Positions 18,211-27,161 of a stretch of 64,000 nucleotides of DNA are shown here, piece after piece; position 1 is the first letter of the stretch, and each line of letters opens with the position of its first letter. The position numbers and the translations under genes are program-made. The notes below the pieces were generated by a model that saw only the letters and a list, made by a program, of their open reading frames with translations, made no database searches and was not told the origin of the DNA. This DNA is from Herbaspirillum sp. SJZ107 (GTDB lineage Bacteria > Pseudomonadota > Gammaproteobacteria > Burkholderiales > Burkholderiaceae_D): assembly GCF_006715485.1 (NCBI RefSeq), contig NZ_VFNH01000001.1, positions 248,001 to 312,000 of the forward strand, read 5' to 3'.

Positions 18211-18287
18211 CGTCGCCCCTGCGAAGGCAGGGGCCCAAGTTCGTGGTGCAGCCGAAAACTTGGGCCCCTGCCTTCGCAGGGGCGACG
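18211..18287. repeat. Paired-palindrome repeat, copy 3
   Basis: Left arm 18211-18241 and right arm 18257-18287 are almost perfect inverted copies with a 15-base loop. The loop (CGTGGTGCAGCCGAA) resembles that of the copy at 2779-2857 (CGTGGCACATCGAAA), showing common origin rather than chance. It lies between the convergent dehydrogenase and efflux genes and could also act as a transcription barrier. Confidence 0.88.
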
Positions 18288-18323
18288 TTTTAGGGCTAAC
18301 GATGTTTCACATCGCAGTGAATC

Positions 18324-19478
18324 TCAATTCGCCATATTCCGCGCCACAATCGCATCGGTCGCCTGCTGCGCCTGTTGCAATGGCTGGTCCAGCACATTGG
18401 TCGCATAAGCCGGGCTTGGTGCCGCCACGGTCCCCAGCGCGCTGCCACCCTGCGCACTGATATCGACGTCGACGGTCGCCGACAGCCCCACACGCAGCGG
18501 ATTCGCCGCCAGCTCTTTCGGGTCCAGCGAGATGCGCACCGGTACCCGCTGCACCACCTTGATCCAGTTGCCGCTGGCGTTCTGCGCCGGCAGCAGCGAG
18601 AAGGCGCTGCCGGTGCCGGCGCCCAGGCCCACCACCTTGCCGTGGTAAGTCACCTTGCTGCCGTAGATGTCGGCTTCGATGGTGGCCGGCTGGCCGACGC
18701 GGATGTCGCGCAGTTCCGATTCCTTGAAGTTGGCGTCGACCCACAGCTGGTCCAGCGGCACGATCGAGAGCAGCGGCGCACCCGGGGCGATGCGGCTGCC
18801 GACCTGCACGCTGCGCTTGGCGACGTAGCCGCTCACCGGCGCCACGATGGCGTTGCGGCGCGCCGCCAGCCAGGCCCCCAGGTACTCGGCCTTGGCGGCC
18901 AGCACGGTCGGATGCTCGGCCGGGGCCACGCCGGCCACCGACACGCGCGCGCCCGCGAGCTGGCGCTGCGCGACTTCCAGCGCCGCCTTGGCATCGTCGA
19001 CGGCGCGGCGCGCGTGCGCCACGTCTTCGCCCGAGACCACGTTGTCCGCCGCCAGCGGCATGCGTCGCGCCAGGTCTTCCTGCGCCGTCTTCAGGGCCAC
19101 GCGGCGCTGCTCGATCACGGCCTGGTACTGCTCGACGTTGGTGTAGCGCTCGCGCTGCTGGCGCACGGCCTGGCCCAGCCTGGCCTCGGCCTGCGCCAGG
19201 TTGACGGCGGCGTCGGCCGGGTCCAGCTTGACGATCTCGGTGCCGGCTTTCACCATCTGCGTTTCGTCGGCGCGGATCTCGACCACGCTGCCGTTCACCT
19301 GCGACGAGACGTTGACCAGGTTGCCGCCGACGTAGGCGTTGTCGGTCTCGACGCGCTTGGAGGCGACCAGCGTGTAATAGGCGCCGTAGCCGATGCCGGC
19401 GGCGATGAAGGCGGCGGTGATCGCCAGCAGGACGAGCTTGCGCTTGCCGGGTTTGGGGGGGTTGGTGTCGGTGCTCAT
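18324..19478 (-). CDS. emrA: EmrA-like membrane fusion protein
   Basis: A 384-residue HlyD/EmrA-family adaptor. It has a short cytoplasmic N-terminus rich in Lys/Pro, one membrane helix (about residues 14-36), a lipoyl-like half beginning VETDNAYVGGNLVNVSSQVNG, a helical hairpin (about 95-190) and a beta-barrel part containing QLWVDANFKESELRDIRVGQ. It links the EmrB pump in the inner membrane to the outer-membrane factor. It is last in a four-gene operon, starting two bases after the outer-membrane factor gene. Confidence 0.92.
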   Translation of the reverse strand: MSTDTNPPKPGKRKLVLLAITAAFIAAGIGYGAYYTLVASKRVETDNAYVGGNLVNVSSQVNGSVVEIRADETQMVKAGTEIVKLDPADAAVNLAQAEARLGQAVRQQRERYTNVEQYQAVIEQRRVALKTAQEDLARRMPLAADNVVSGEDVAHARRAVDDAKAALEVAQRQLAGARVSVAGVAPAEHPTVLAAKAEYLGAWLAARRNAIVAPVSGYVAKRSVQVGSRIAPGAPLLSIVPLDQLWVDANFKESELRDIRVGQPATIEADIYGSKVTYHGKVVGLGAGTGSAFSLLPAQNASGNWIKVVQRVPVRISLDPKELAANPLRVGLSATVDVDISAQGGSALGTVAAPSPAYATNVLDQPLQQAQQATDAIVARNMAN

Positions 19479-19480
19479 GG

Positions 19481-20938
19481 TTATTCTGCCCTCGGTGGGT
19501 TCTGGACGGATGCGGTCTGGATGGCGGGTGCGCGGTAGCCGCCGCCGAGCGCCTTGACCAGCGCGACCTGGGTCTGCAGGCGGGCGTCGAGCAGTTGCAG
19601 GTCGGTGTCGCGCTGGCGCAGCAGGGTCTGTCTTGCCTGCAGCACGGCAGCGCGGTCGGCCAGGCCGCGTTGCTGGCGCGCTTCGGCATTCGCGGCCAGG
19701 CGCGCGCTGGCGTCCAGCGCCGCGGCGTGCGAGGCCGACTCGCGCTCCAGGCCCTGCAGCGTCGCGCCTTCCATCGCCACGTCACGCACCGCGTTCAGCA
19801 CTGCCTCGTTGTACTCGGCTACCAGGGTGTCGCGCTCGGCGCGCGCCACACCCAGCTGGGCCTTCAGGCGGCCGCTGTCGAACAGCGGCAGGTCGAGGGT
19901 GGCGCCGACCAGCGGCGTGCGGCTCGGATAGCGCAGCAGCTTGCCGACCGAGACCGCGTCCAGGCCGATCGACCCCACCAGGTTGATGTCGGGGCGGAAG
20001 GCCAGTTCGCCGGCGGTCACGCGTCCCAGTTGCGCCTCGACGCGCCAGCGCGCGGCCTGCAGGTCGGGACGGCGCGCCAGCAGTTCCAGGCCCAGTGCGT
20101 GCGGCAGGGCGTTGGCGGCGGGCGCCGGCTGGAAGTGCGCCAGCGCCGCCAGGGCGTCGGCGTCGCCGCCCAGCAGCGCGCGCAGCGCTTCGCGTTCGCG
20201 CGCGGCATCGGTGTCGTAGCGCACCGCCTGCTCCTGCAGGTTGGCCAGGTCGAGTTGCGCGGCCTGCAGCGCGTCCTGGCTCAGCAGGCCGTGGGCCATG
20301 CGCGCCTGGCGATCCGCGATCAGGCCGCGCTGCACGGCGATCAGCGCATTCACGTTGTCCTGGCGCGCCCACAGCATCTGCAGGCGGAAGTAGCTCTGCG
20401 CCACCGAGGCCGCCAGCGTCTGCGCGGCCTGCGCGCCTTCGGCCAGGCGCGCATTGGCTTCGCCCAATGCGGCGGCGATCAGGGCGCGGTGCTTGCCCCA
20501 CCAGTCGAAGTCGTAGCTGGCGCGTGCCTGCACCGAAAAGTCGTTGTACCAGGCGCCGCCCAGCGGCGGCGGGAAGAAGCCGTTGGACGAGTAGCGCTGG
20601 CGGTTGGCGCCGGTGGCCAGGCCGACCTGGGCGCCTTCATTGGCCTGTTCGGTGCCGACGACCGCGCGGGCGCCGGCCAGGCGCGCCTGCGCCGTGGCCA
20701 GGGTCGGGTTGTCGCGCAGGGCGCGGGCGACCAGTTCGTTCAGCTGCGGGTCGCCGTAGGCCTGCCACCATTGCTCGGCCGGCCACGCATCTGCAGGCAG
20801 CACGATGTCGCCGGCCAGGCGCACCCTGGCGGCGTCGGGGCCGGTGCTGCGCGTGGTGTCGGGCGGCACGCCGATGCAGCCGGCCAGCAGCGCCAGCGTG
20901 GCGGCGGCGGCGATCGGAAGAAGTGTAAGTTGTCGCAC
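19481..20938 (-). CDS. Outer-membrane efflux lipoprotein (NodT/OprM type)
   Basis: A 485-residue RND/MFS outer-membrane factor. The signal ends in LLAGC, so Cys21 is the lipidation site. Two OEP repeats follow, with typical segments ASYDFDWWGKHRA, LLARRPDLQAARWRVEAQLG and LDLPLFDSGRLKAQL. It forms the trimeric exit duct for the EmrAB pump encoded on either side. The gene lies 18 bases after emrB. Confidence 0.92.
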   Translation of the reverse strand: MRQLTLLPIAAAATLALLAGCIGVPPDTTRSTGPDAARVRLAGDIVLPADAWPAEQWWQAYGDPQLNELVARALRDNPTLATAQARLAGARAVVGTEQANEGAQVGLATGANRQRYSSNGFFPPPLGGAWYNDFSVQARASYDFDWWGKHRALIAAALGEANARLAEGAQAAQTLAASVAQSYFRLQMLWARQDNVNALIAVQRGLIADRQARMAHGLLSQDALQAAQLDLANLQEQAVRYDTDAAREREALRALLGGDADALAALAHFQPAPAANALPHALGLELLARRPDLQAARWRVEAQLGRVTAGELAFRPDINLVGSIGLDAVSVGKLLRYPSRTPLVGATLDLPLFDSGRLKAQLGVARAERDTLVAEYNEAVLNAVRDVAMEGATLQGLERESASHAAALDASARLAANAEARQQRGLADRAAVLQARQTLLRQRDTDLQLLDARLQTQVALVKALGGGYRAPAIQTASVQNPPRAE

Positions 20939-20956
20939 TTGGTTTGCTTTCTCGGG

Positions 20957-22510
20957 TTATTCCATGGCCGCGTGGTCGACCTGCACCGGGCCGCTGCTCG
21001 CCTTCGGCGGCCGGATCAGCAGCAGCATCGGGATCACGGCCAGCGTCAGCAGCATCATCAGCCAGTAGTCGTCGACGTAGGCGATCATCGAGGCCTGGCG
21101 CGTGACTTCGTTATTGATCATGGCGGCGCCGGCCTGGGTCGCCATGCTGTAGATGCTTGTCGGGTCCTGCAGCGCCGCGTTGGCGCCGTTGATGTGGGCG
21201 GCCAGCGACTCGTGCGCGGTATTCGTGTTCTGCACCAGCAGTACCTGCACCAGCGCGATGCCGATCGAGGAGCCGATGTTGCGCACCAGGCTGTACAGGG
21301 CCGTGCCTTCGGCGCGCATCTGCGGCGACAGCGTGGCGAAGGTGGCGGCCGACAGCGGCACGAACACCAGGCCCAGGCCCACGCCCTGGATCACGCCGGG
21401 CCAGACGATGTCGGATTCCGACAGCACTAGCGTGTAGCCGGTCATCTGCCACAGCGAGAAGGCGGTGATGGCGAAGCCGGCGCCCAGCAGCAGGCGGAAG
21501 TCGACCTTGCCGGTCAGGCGCCCCACCACCAGCATGGCCGCCATCGTGCCCAGGCCGGACGGCGCGGTGACCAGGCCGGCCATCATCGCCGGGTAGCCCA
21601 TCAGGCCCTGCAGCATGGTCGGCATCAGCGCGCGCGTCGCGAACAGCACCATGCCGACGATGAAGATCAGCAGCAGGCCGGTAACGTAGTTCGGGTTCTT
21701 CAATAGCCGGAAATCGACGAAGGTGGTGCCGGCCGGGCGCGTCAGCGTGTGGCCGATGAAGTAGGCGAAGGCCATCGTGGTCAGGATCAGCTCGACCCAG
21801 GTCTCGATCGACGCGAACCAGTCGTTCTGTTCCCCGCGGTCGAGCAGCATCTGCAGCGCGCCGATGGCGATCGACAGGGTGACGAAGCCGAACATGTCGA
21901 AGCGCACGCGGCGTGCGCCCGCTTCGCCGTGGATGTAGCGCCAGATGCCCCAGAAGGCCATGGCGCCGATCGGCACGTTGATGAAGAACACCCAGCGCCA
22001 GCTGTAGCTGTCGGTCAGCCAGCCGCCCAGCGACGGGCCCAGGATCGGGCCGATCATCACACCCATGCCCCAGACCGCCATCGCCGAGCCGTGCTTTTCC
22101 TTCGGGTTGATGTCGAGCAGGACCGACTGCGACAGCGGCACCAGCGCGGCGCCGAACACGCCCTGCAGCATGCGCGCGACCACGATCTCGGTCAGCGTGG
22201 CCGACAGCCCGCACAGTACCGAGGCGATGGTGAAGCCGGCCACCGAGACCAGGAACACCTTCTTCAGGCCGAAGCGGTCGACCAGCCAGCCGTTCAGCGG
22301 CGTTGCGATCGCAGCCGCCACGATGAAGGAGGTCAGCACCCAGGTGATCTGGTCGGTCGATGCCGACAGCGAACCCTGCATGTGGGGCAGGGCCACGTTG
22401 GCGATGGTGCCGTCGAGCGCCTGGATGATCGTCGCCAGCATGATCGATACCGTGATCATGGTGCGGTTGATCGGCAGCCGCTCGGAGGCCGCGCTGGGGT
22501 TGTCGCTCAC
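20957..22510 (-). CDS. emrB: EmrB-like DHA2-family MFS drug exporter
   Basis: A 517-residue, 14-helix major facilitator of the DHA2 family. Landmarks are LDGTIANVALPHMQGSLSAS near the N-terminus, motif A GWLVDRFGLKKVF and motif C GPILGPSLGGWL. It would expel hydrophobic toxicants by proton exchange through the EmrA and outer-membrane partners. Start and marR stop overlap by four bases, coupling pump to regulator. Confidence 0.93.
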   Translation of the reverse strand: MSDNPSAASERLPINRTMITVSIMLATIIQALDGTIANVALPHMQGSLSASTDQITWVLTSFIVAAAIATPLNGWLVDRFGLKKVFLVSVAGFTIASVLCGLSATLTEIVVARMLQGVFGAALVPLSQSVLLDINPKEKHGSAMAVWGMGVMIGPILGPSLGGWLTDSYSWRWVFFINVPIGAMAFWGIWRYIHGEAGARRVRFDMFGFVTLSIAIGALQMLLDRGEQNDWFASIETWVELILTTMAFAYFIGHTLTRPAGTTFVDFRLLKNPNYVTGLLLIFIVGMVLFATRALMPTMLQGLMGYPAMMAGLVTAPSGLGTMAAMLVVGRLTGKVDFRLLLGAGFAITAFSLWQMTGYTLVLSESDIVWPGVIQGVGLGLVFVPLSAATFATLSPQMRAEGTALYSLVRNIGSSIGIALVQVLLVQNTNTAHESLAAHINGANAALQDPTSIYSMATQAGAAMINNEVTRQASMIAYVDDYWLMMLLTLAVIPMLLLIRPPKASSGPVQVDHAAME

Positions 22511-22956
22511 AGCTCGCTCTCGATGCGCGTGCGCAGGGTTTCCAGCAGGGCGGCGGCGGCGGCCAGCGCCTGCTGGTCCATACCCGCGAACAGGTTCTTG
22601 CGGAAGGCTTCCGCCTCCTTGCGCACCTCGTCGTAGACGGTGCGCCCGGCATCGGTCAGGTGCGCCAGCTTGACGCGGCGGTCATTGGGCGAGGGCGCGC
22701 GCGTGACGAAACCGTCGCGCTCGAGGCGGTCCAGCATCGACACCATCGACGGTCCTTCGACGCCGACCAGGTCGGCCAGCGCGCGCTGCGACATCGGCTG
22801 CGCCGACTTGGCGATCATCGCGATCGTCATCCAGCCGGACTGGCCGATGCCGAGGTGCTTGAGGCGCTTGTCCAGCGCCAGGCGCCACAAACGTGCGCTG
22901 CCGTGCAGGGCCGCGGAGAACCGCTCCTCGGGAGATTCAGGTAGACCACTCATCAT
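22507..22956 (-). CDS. MarR-family regulator of the efflux operon
   Basis: A 149-residue winged-helix regulator of the MarR/EmrR type. The core is QPMSQRALADLVGVEGPSMV followed by the wing DRLERDGFVTRAPSPNDRR. It is first in the marR-emrB-outer membrane factor-emrA operon, and a palindrome (22967-22982) lies just upstream of its start, the usual autorepression layout. Two adjacent ATG codons (22956 and 22953) are possible starts, with no clear ribosome site. Confidence 0.9.
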   Translation of the reverse strand: MMSGLPESPEERFSAALHGSARLWRLALDKRLKHLGIGQSGWMTIAMIAKSAQPMSQRALADLVGVEGPSMVSMLDRLERDGFVTRAPSPNDRRVKLAHLTDAGRTVYDEVRKEAEAFRKNLFAGMDQQALAAAAALLETLRTRIESEL

Positions 22957-22966
22957 TAGATACAGA

Positions 22967-22982
22967 ATAGATAGGAATCTAT
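22967..22982 (-). promoter_or_regulatory. Candidate MarR operator
   Basis: ATAGAT-AGGA-ATCTAT is a perfect palindrome with six-base arms, 11 bases upstream of the marR start. It overlaps a possible -10 element (TATCTA on the minus strand), with TTGCAT upstream as a possible -35. Position and symmetry fit autorepression by the adjacent MarR protein. Confidence 0.5.
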
Positions 22983-23077
22983 CGATTTTATTTTATGCAA
23001 TAGAACTTGGCAAGCGCGCCGTGATGGATCTTTCAGAGAGAATATGTAAATTGGGAAGCGTTACTGAAAGGACAGTT

Positions 23078-23935
23078 ATGCCGCAAGCCGCTTTGCTCAC
23101 CGTCCATGGAATGGGCGAAACCCCGCGCGACTATGCCACCAGCATTTTCGGCAACCTGCACGGCCGCCTCGGCACGCTGGCCGCCGGCGTCGATTTCCGC
23201 TCGGTGTATTACCAGGACATCCTGAAGCCGAACCAGGAAACCGTCTGGGCCAGGGTGAACAGCGCCACCAAGCTGCACTACGACGACCTCCGCCGCTTCC
23301 TGCTGTTCGGCTTCGGCGACGCTGCCGGGCTGGAAAACCGCAAGGAGATCGATGGCTCGGTCTACGAACTGGCGCAGGCGGCTATTGCCCGCCAGCTGCT
23401 GGGCGTGTACCGCAACGCCCCCGGCAGCGCGGTCGTGTTCCTGGCGCAGTCGCTCGGCTGCCAGGTGCTGTCCAGCTATATTTACGATGCGCAGAAAGCG
23501 CTGGCGGGCCTGCCGGTACTGGCCGGGATCTGGAAGGACGTCGACGCCTGGTCGATGCGCACGCTGGGCCATCGCCTGACGGCCGACGAGCGCCGCTTCC
23601 TGGCCGGCGCCAGCTGCACTGCCTTCGTCACCACCGGCTGCAACATCCCGATCTTCGTCGCTGCCCACCGCACCATGGACATCAAGCCGATCGCGCGGCC
23701 GACGCCGGGCTTCGAATGGATCAATATCTACGACCCGGACGACGCGCTCGGCTGGCCGCTGCAGCCGCTGTCGCCGGAGTACGCGGCGCTGGTGGACGAC
23801 CGCGCGATCAATGCGGGGCAGGGGATGGTGAACTGGATCCTGAAGAGCTGGAATCCGATGTCGCACACGGCGTACTGGAACGATGCGCAGGTGATCGCGG
23901 TGGTGGAGCAGATGCTGCAGCGGGCGGCCGGATAA
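23078..23935 (+). CDS. Alpha/beta-hydrolase-like protein (putative lipase/esterase)
   Basis: A 285-residue soluble protein starting MPQAALLTVHGMGETP; the HGMG stretch resembles the oxyanion region of alpha/beta hydrolases. VVFLAQSLGCQVLSSY carries a serine in a Q-S-L-G context that could be the nucleophile elbow. AAAGGACAG lies before ATG 23078. The frame is open further upstream (ATG 23024 adds 18 residues), but that start has no ribosome site. No signal peptide. It is divergent from marR. I recognise the fold but no precise function. Confidence 0.7.
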   Translation: MPQAALLTVHGMGETPRDYATSIFGNLHGRLGTLAAGVDFRSVYYQDILKPNQETVWARVNSATKLHYDDLRRFLLFGFGDAAGLENRKEIDGSVYELAQAAIARQLLGVYRNAPGSAVVFLAQSLGCQVLSSYIYDAQKALAGLPVLAGIWKDVDAWSMRTLGHRLTADERRFLAGASCTAFVTTGCNIPIFVAAHRTMDIKPIARPTPGFEWINIYDPDDALGWPLQPLSPEYAALVDDRAINAGQGMVNWILKSWNPMSHTAYWNDAQVIAVVEQMLQRAAG

Positions 23936-23948
23936 ACCGTTTATATAG

Positions 23949-24983
23949 TTATCGTTCCTTCCGCGCCGCATCCTCCCGCTCCATGCGCGCCCGCACTCCG
24001 CCATCGACCCCGGTCCCGGCCGGCATCGGCTGGTACAGCGACCCGCTGGTCGGCGGCAGGGTCGGCGGCGCTTTTTCCATCTGCGACTTGTGCGCGATAT
24101 TCGCCGAGATGCGTTCGGTCAGGTCCGGTGCCAGGTGGTGCGACCACACCGCCCCGCGCGCCTTCCACCCGGTCGGCACTTCCTCGCTCGGGTGCAGCGA
24201 GGCGTAGACGATGTAGTCGACCACCTTGTCCGCCGGGTCCATCGCCGGCATGCGCGCGGTGCGCCCGGTGTAGTTGGCGGCGTGGTCGAAGAAGGGCGTG
24301 TCGGTGGCCCAGGGCATCACGGTCGCGACGTCGATCGGGCCGCGCAGGCCGGCCAGGCGCAGCTCTTCGTTGAGGGCCCGGCCGAGCGCCAGGATCGCCG
24401 CCTTGGTCGCCGAGTAGGAGGCGTGGTAGGCCAGCGGCACCTCGCTCTCGACCGACCCGAGGTTGACCAGCACGCCGGCGCCCTGCTTGCGGAACTGCTG
24501 CAGCGCCACGTGGCTGCCGTAGATCACGCCCTTCAGGTTGACGTCGACCACGCGCGCGTGGTCCTCGACCGGGACGCTGTCGAAGGCGCCGATCGCGCCC
24601 ACCGCCGCGTTGTTGATCCAGACGTCGATGCGGCCGAAGCGCTGCACGGCAGCATCCGCCAGCCGGCGCACGTCTTCGGCCTTCGACACGTCGGTGGTGA
24701 CCACCAGCGCGCTGCCGCCGGCGGCCTGGGCCTGGGCCGCGACCTGGTTCAATACCTCGGTGCGGCGCGCGGCCAGCACCACGTTGGCCTTCATGCCCGC
24801 CAGCCGCAAGGCGACGCCGCGCCCGAAGCCGCTGGAAGCGCCGGTGATCACATAGGTCTTGCCGGCGACGCTTTGCTGGTCGCCCTGGCTCAGGCTGGCG
24901 CAGCCGCCGAGTGCCAGGAAAGACAGCAGGAGCAGGGCGTGCAGCATGGCACGCGCTTGTTGGGCAGTTGTCGTGTCGAACAT
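23949..24983 (-). CDS. SDR-family oxidoreductase with a lipoprotein signal
   Basis: A 344-residue protein. The first 28 residues end in FLALGGC, a good lipobox, and are followed by a complete short-chain dehydrogenase domain: TGASSGFGRG cofactor loop, NNAAVG, catalytic Ser in LGSVES and YSATK. The C-terminal tail of about 60 residues is Pro-rich and ends in charged residues. GGAG lies eight bases before ATG 24983. A Rossmann enzyme normally works with cytoplasmic NAD(P), so a lipidated, exported version is odd. It may be membrane-anchored but use a bound cofactor, or the N-terminus may just be a membrane anchor. Confidence 0.8.
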   Translation of the reverse strand: MFDTTTAQQARAMLHALLLLSFLALGGCASLSQGDQQSVAGKTYVITGASSGFGRGVALRLAGMKANVVLAARRTEVLNQVAAQAQAAGGSALVVTTDVSKAEDVRRLADAAVQRFGRIDVWINNAAVGAIGAFDSVPVEDHARVVDVNLKGVIYGSHVALQQFRKQGAGVLVNLGSVESEVPLAYHASYSATKAAILALGRALNEELRLAGLRGPIDVATVMPWATDTPFFDHAANYTGRTARMPAMDPADKVVDYIVYASLHPSEEVPTGWKARGAVWSHHLAPDLTERISANIAHKSQMEKAPPTLPPTSGSLYQPMPAGTGVDGGVRARMEREDAARKER

Positions 24984-25088
24984 GCGAAGCTCTCCAAAGG
25001 TGGTCGGACATGGACAACCATGCTAGCCGGGTAGCGGATGCGCTCGGTGTTCGATACCGCTCGGAACAACTGCTTTAAAGAACTTTCC

Positions 25089-25113
25089 AAAAACCGGGCT
25101 CTGACCCCGGTTT
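25089..25113 (-). terminator. Rho-independent terminator of the asparaginase gene
   Basis: On the minus strand AAACCGGG-GTCAGAG-CCCGGTTT is followed by a short T run (GGTTTTTGG). It lies nine bases past the asparaginase stop codon, in the right orientation to end that transcript. Confidence 0.6.
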
Positions 25114-25121
25114 GATGCAGG

Positions 25122-26144
25122 TCAGGCCGATTGCAGGGTGAATACCGCGTGGATGTCGCCGGCGACGCTGCCGCGGGCATTCTTGATGGCCGGGTTGCGG
25201 TAGCGCTCGAGCAGGCTGCGGCGTTCGGCGTTCAGCAGGCCGAGCTGGTCCAGCACGCTGTAGACGGCCGGATGCAGCGCCCGCACGTTGCCGTCCGCGA
25301 CCTTGATCGCGATGCCGATGCCGGCCGAGCGGATGCCGATCGCCTGCACGGCGTCGGCGCCGATCTTGGCGACCCAGTCGCCGCCGCCCGCGCCCATCCA
25401 GTGCAGGTCGGTGCGCTCGGTGCCCGAGACCAGGTCCGGGCGCGCGGTCATGGCGTCGAACAGGTCGCCCATGGCAGCGCCCAGGCGCGGGTCATTCGCG
25501 CCTTGCGCCAGGCGCGCGTACAGGTGCGCCAGGCGCGCCAGCGGCATCGCGAAGTTGGGCGCCGAGCAGCCGTCGAGGCCGGTCGGCAGCTGCGCCTCGT
25601 CCATCTGCACGCAGTCGGCCAGGGTGGCGCGCACGGCGCGCTGCAGCGGGTGTTCGGGCGCCACGTAGTTGTCCAGCGGCGCGCCATGCAGGCGGCACCA
25701 GGCCAAAAAGCCGCTGTGCTTGCCCGAGCAGTTGTGGTGCACCGGCGTGAAGCGGGCATCCGGCGGTACCGGCTGGCCGGTGAAATCGTAGAACAGCGGC
25801 ACCGCGCAGCCGCATGCGAGATGGCTTTCGTCGACGCCGATCTTGTCCAGGATGGCGCGCACCCCGGCCACGTGCTTGTCCTCGCCCGAGTGGCTGGCGC
25901 ACAGCAGGGCCAGCTCGTCGCGCGTCAGGCCGAAGCGCGCCGGACCGTCGTCGAGCACGAAGGGCAGGGCCTGGAAGGGTTTCAGCGCCGAGCGCGTAAA
26001 CGTCATGAAGTCCGGGTCGCCGCTCGCGTACAGCAGGCGGCCGCCGGCGTCCACCACGGCCACCGAGCCGTAGTGGATGTTCTCGACGGCGTAGCCGGTG
26101 GCCGGGTAGCCGCGCGTGGTGGCGGCAAGGGGGGCTGGGTGCAT
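25122..26144 (-). CDS. L-asparaginase, zinc-dependent class 3 (Rhizobium AII type)
   Basis: A 340-residue enzyme hydrolysing L-asparagine to aspartate and ammonia. It belongs to the family of Rhizobium etli asparaginase II rather than the E. coli AnsA/AnsB type. The family's catalytic and zinc residues are all recognisable: Ser and Lys in TRSALKPFQ, Ser in ASHSGEDKH, Cys and Lys in NCSGKHSG, and Cys in DGCSAPNF. No signal peptide, so cytoplasmic. AAGGACATAGACAGCC precedes the ATG. It is followed by its own terminator; the pirin gene lies just upstream on the same strand. Confidence 0.9.
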   Translation of the reverse strand: MHPAPLAATTRGYPATGYAVENIHYGSVAVVDAGGRLLYASGDPDFMTFTRSALKPFQALPFVLDDGPARFGLTRDELALLCASHSGEDKHVAGVRAILDKIGVDESHLACGCAVPLFYDFTGQPVPPDARFTPVHHNCSGKHSGFLAWCRLHGAPLDNYVAPEHPLQRAVRATLADCVQMDEAQLPTGLDGCSAPNFAMPLARLAHLYARLAQGANDPRLGAAMGDLFDAMTARPDLVSGTERTDLHWMGAGGGDWVAKIGADAVQAIGIRSAGIGIAIKVADGNVRALHPAVYSVLDQLGLLNAERRSLLERYRNPAIKNARGSVAGDIHAVFTLQSA

Positions 26145-26167
26145 GGCTGTCTATGTCCTTGTTGCGC

Positions 26168-27025
26168 TCACATGGGCGCGCCGAACTTGCCGGCCTGGTA
26201 GTCGCGGATCGCCTGGTTGATTTCCTCGCGCGTGTTCATCACGAACGGGCCGTGCGACACCACCGGTTCGCGGATCGGTTCGGCGTGGCCGAGCAGCAGC
26301 ACGCTGTCGTGTTCAGCGACGATCTCGAGCTCGTCGCCTTCGGGTTCGAATTCGCACAGGTGGAAGGCGCTGACGGTGTCCGGCTGGACCTGGATCACGC
26401 CGCGCACCACGTACAGGAACACGTTGCGCTCCAAAAGATTGTTCAGGTAGAGCCGCGCGCCGGCTTTCATTTCCACGGTGCTCATGAAGACGCCGGTCAG
26501 CGATTCGATCGGACCCTTTACGCCCTGGTACTCGCCCGAGACCAGTTGCAGGCGCACCTTGCCGCCGTCGCTGTCGATCACCGGGAGCTGGTCGCGCTGC
26601 AGGCCGGTGTAGCGCGGCGCCGTCATCTTGAGGGCGGGCGGCAGGTTGACCCACAGCTGCAGGATTTCGAGCGGGCCGCCGGTCTCGAGGAATTCGCGCG
26701 GCGAGATTTCCGCGTGCACCAGTCCGCTCCCGGCCGTCATCCATTGCACGCCGCCGGGGCCGATGATGCTTTCGTGGCCGGCGCTGTCGCGGTGGGCCAG
26801 CAGGCCGTCGAGGATGAAGGTGACGGTCTCGAAGCCGCGGTGCGGGTGCGGACCGAAGGGCAGGCCGCGGTTGTGGGCCGGGTAGACCTGCGGGCCGTGG
26901 TGGTTGAGGAAGAGGAAGGGATCGATCTGGTCGAGGTGCGGTCCCGGCACCGGCCGCTGCGTGATCAGGTCGCCGATATCGTCGCGCATCGCGGGGTGCA
27001 CCCGCTGGATGGATTTATAGCTCAT
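26168..27025 (-). CDS. Pirin-family protein
   Basis: A 285-residue bicupin. The N-terminal cupin has the metal-binding PHPHRGFETVTF and GSGLVHAEISP; a second, degenerate cupin follows. Start ATG 27025 (MSYKSIQ) has AAGGA ten bases upstream; the open frame extends to 27109 without support. Pirins are iron-binding, and some bacterial ones show quercetin dioxygenase activity or regulate metabolism; the role here is unknown. It lies 23 bases before the asparaginase gene on the same strand, so both may share a transcript. Confidence 0.88.
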   Translation of the reverse strand: MSYKSIQRVHPAMRDDIGDLITQRPVPGPHLDQIDPFLFLNHHGPQVYPAHNRGLPFGPHPHRGFETVTFILDGLLAHRDSAGHESIIGPGGVQWMTAGSGLVHAEISPREFLETGGPLEILQLWVNLPPALKMTAPRYTGLQRDQLPVIDSDGGKVRLQLVSGEYQGVKGPIESLTGVFMSTVEMKAGARLYLNNLLERNVFLYVVRGVIQVQPDTVSAFHLCEFEPEGDELEIVAEHDSVLLLGHAEPIREPVVSHGPFVMNTREEINQAIRDYQAGKFGAPM

Positions 27026-27161
27026 TCTTACGTGTTCCTTATCGTTGTAGCCATCGTCATACGATACCCGATTGCGCGACGGGACGCCGCCGTGCTTCCG
27101 GCCCGCCATCCTTCCTGCTAGACTCCTTGCGCCTTAGAAATTACGGAGACGCAGGCTTTAC

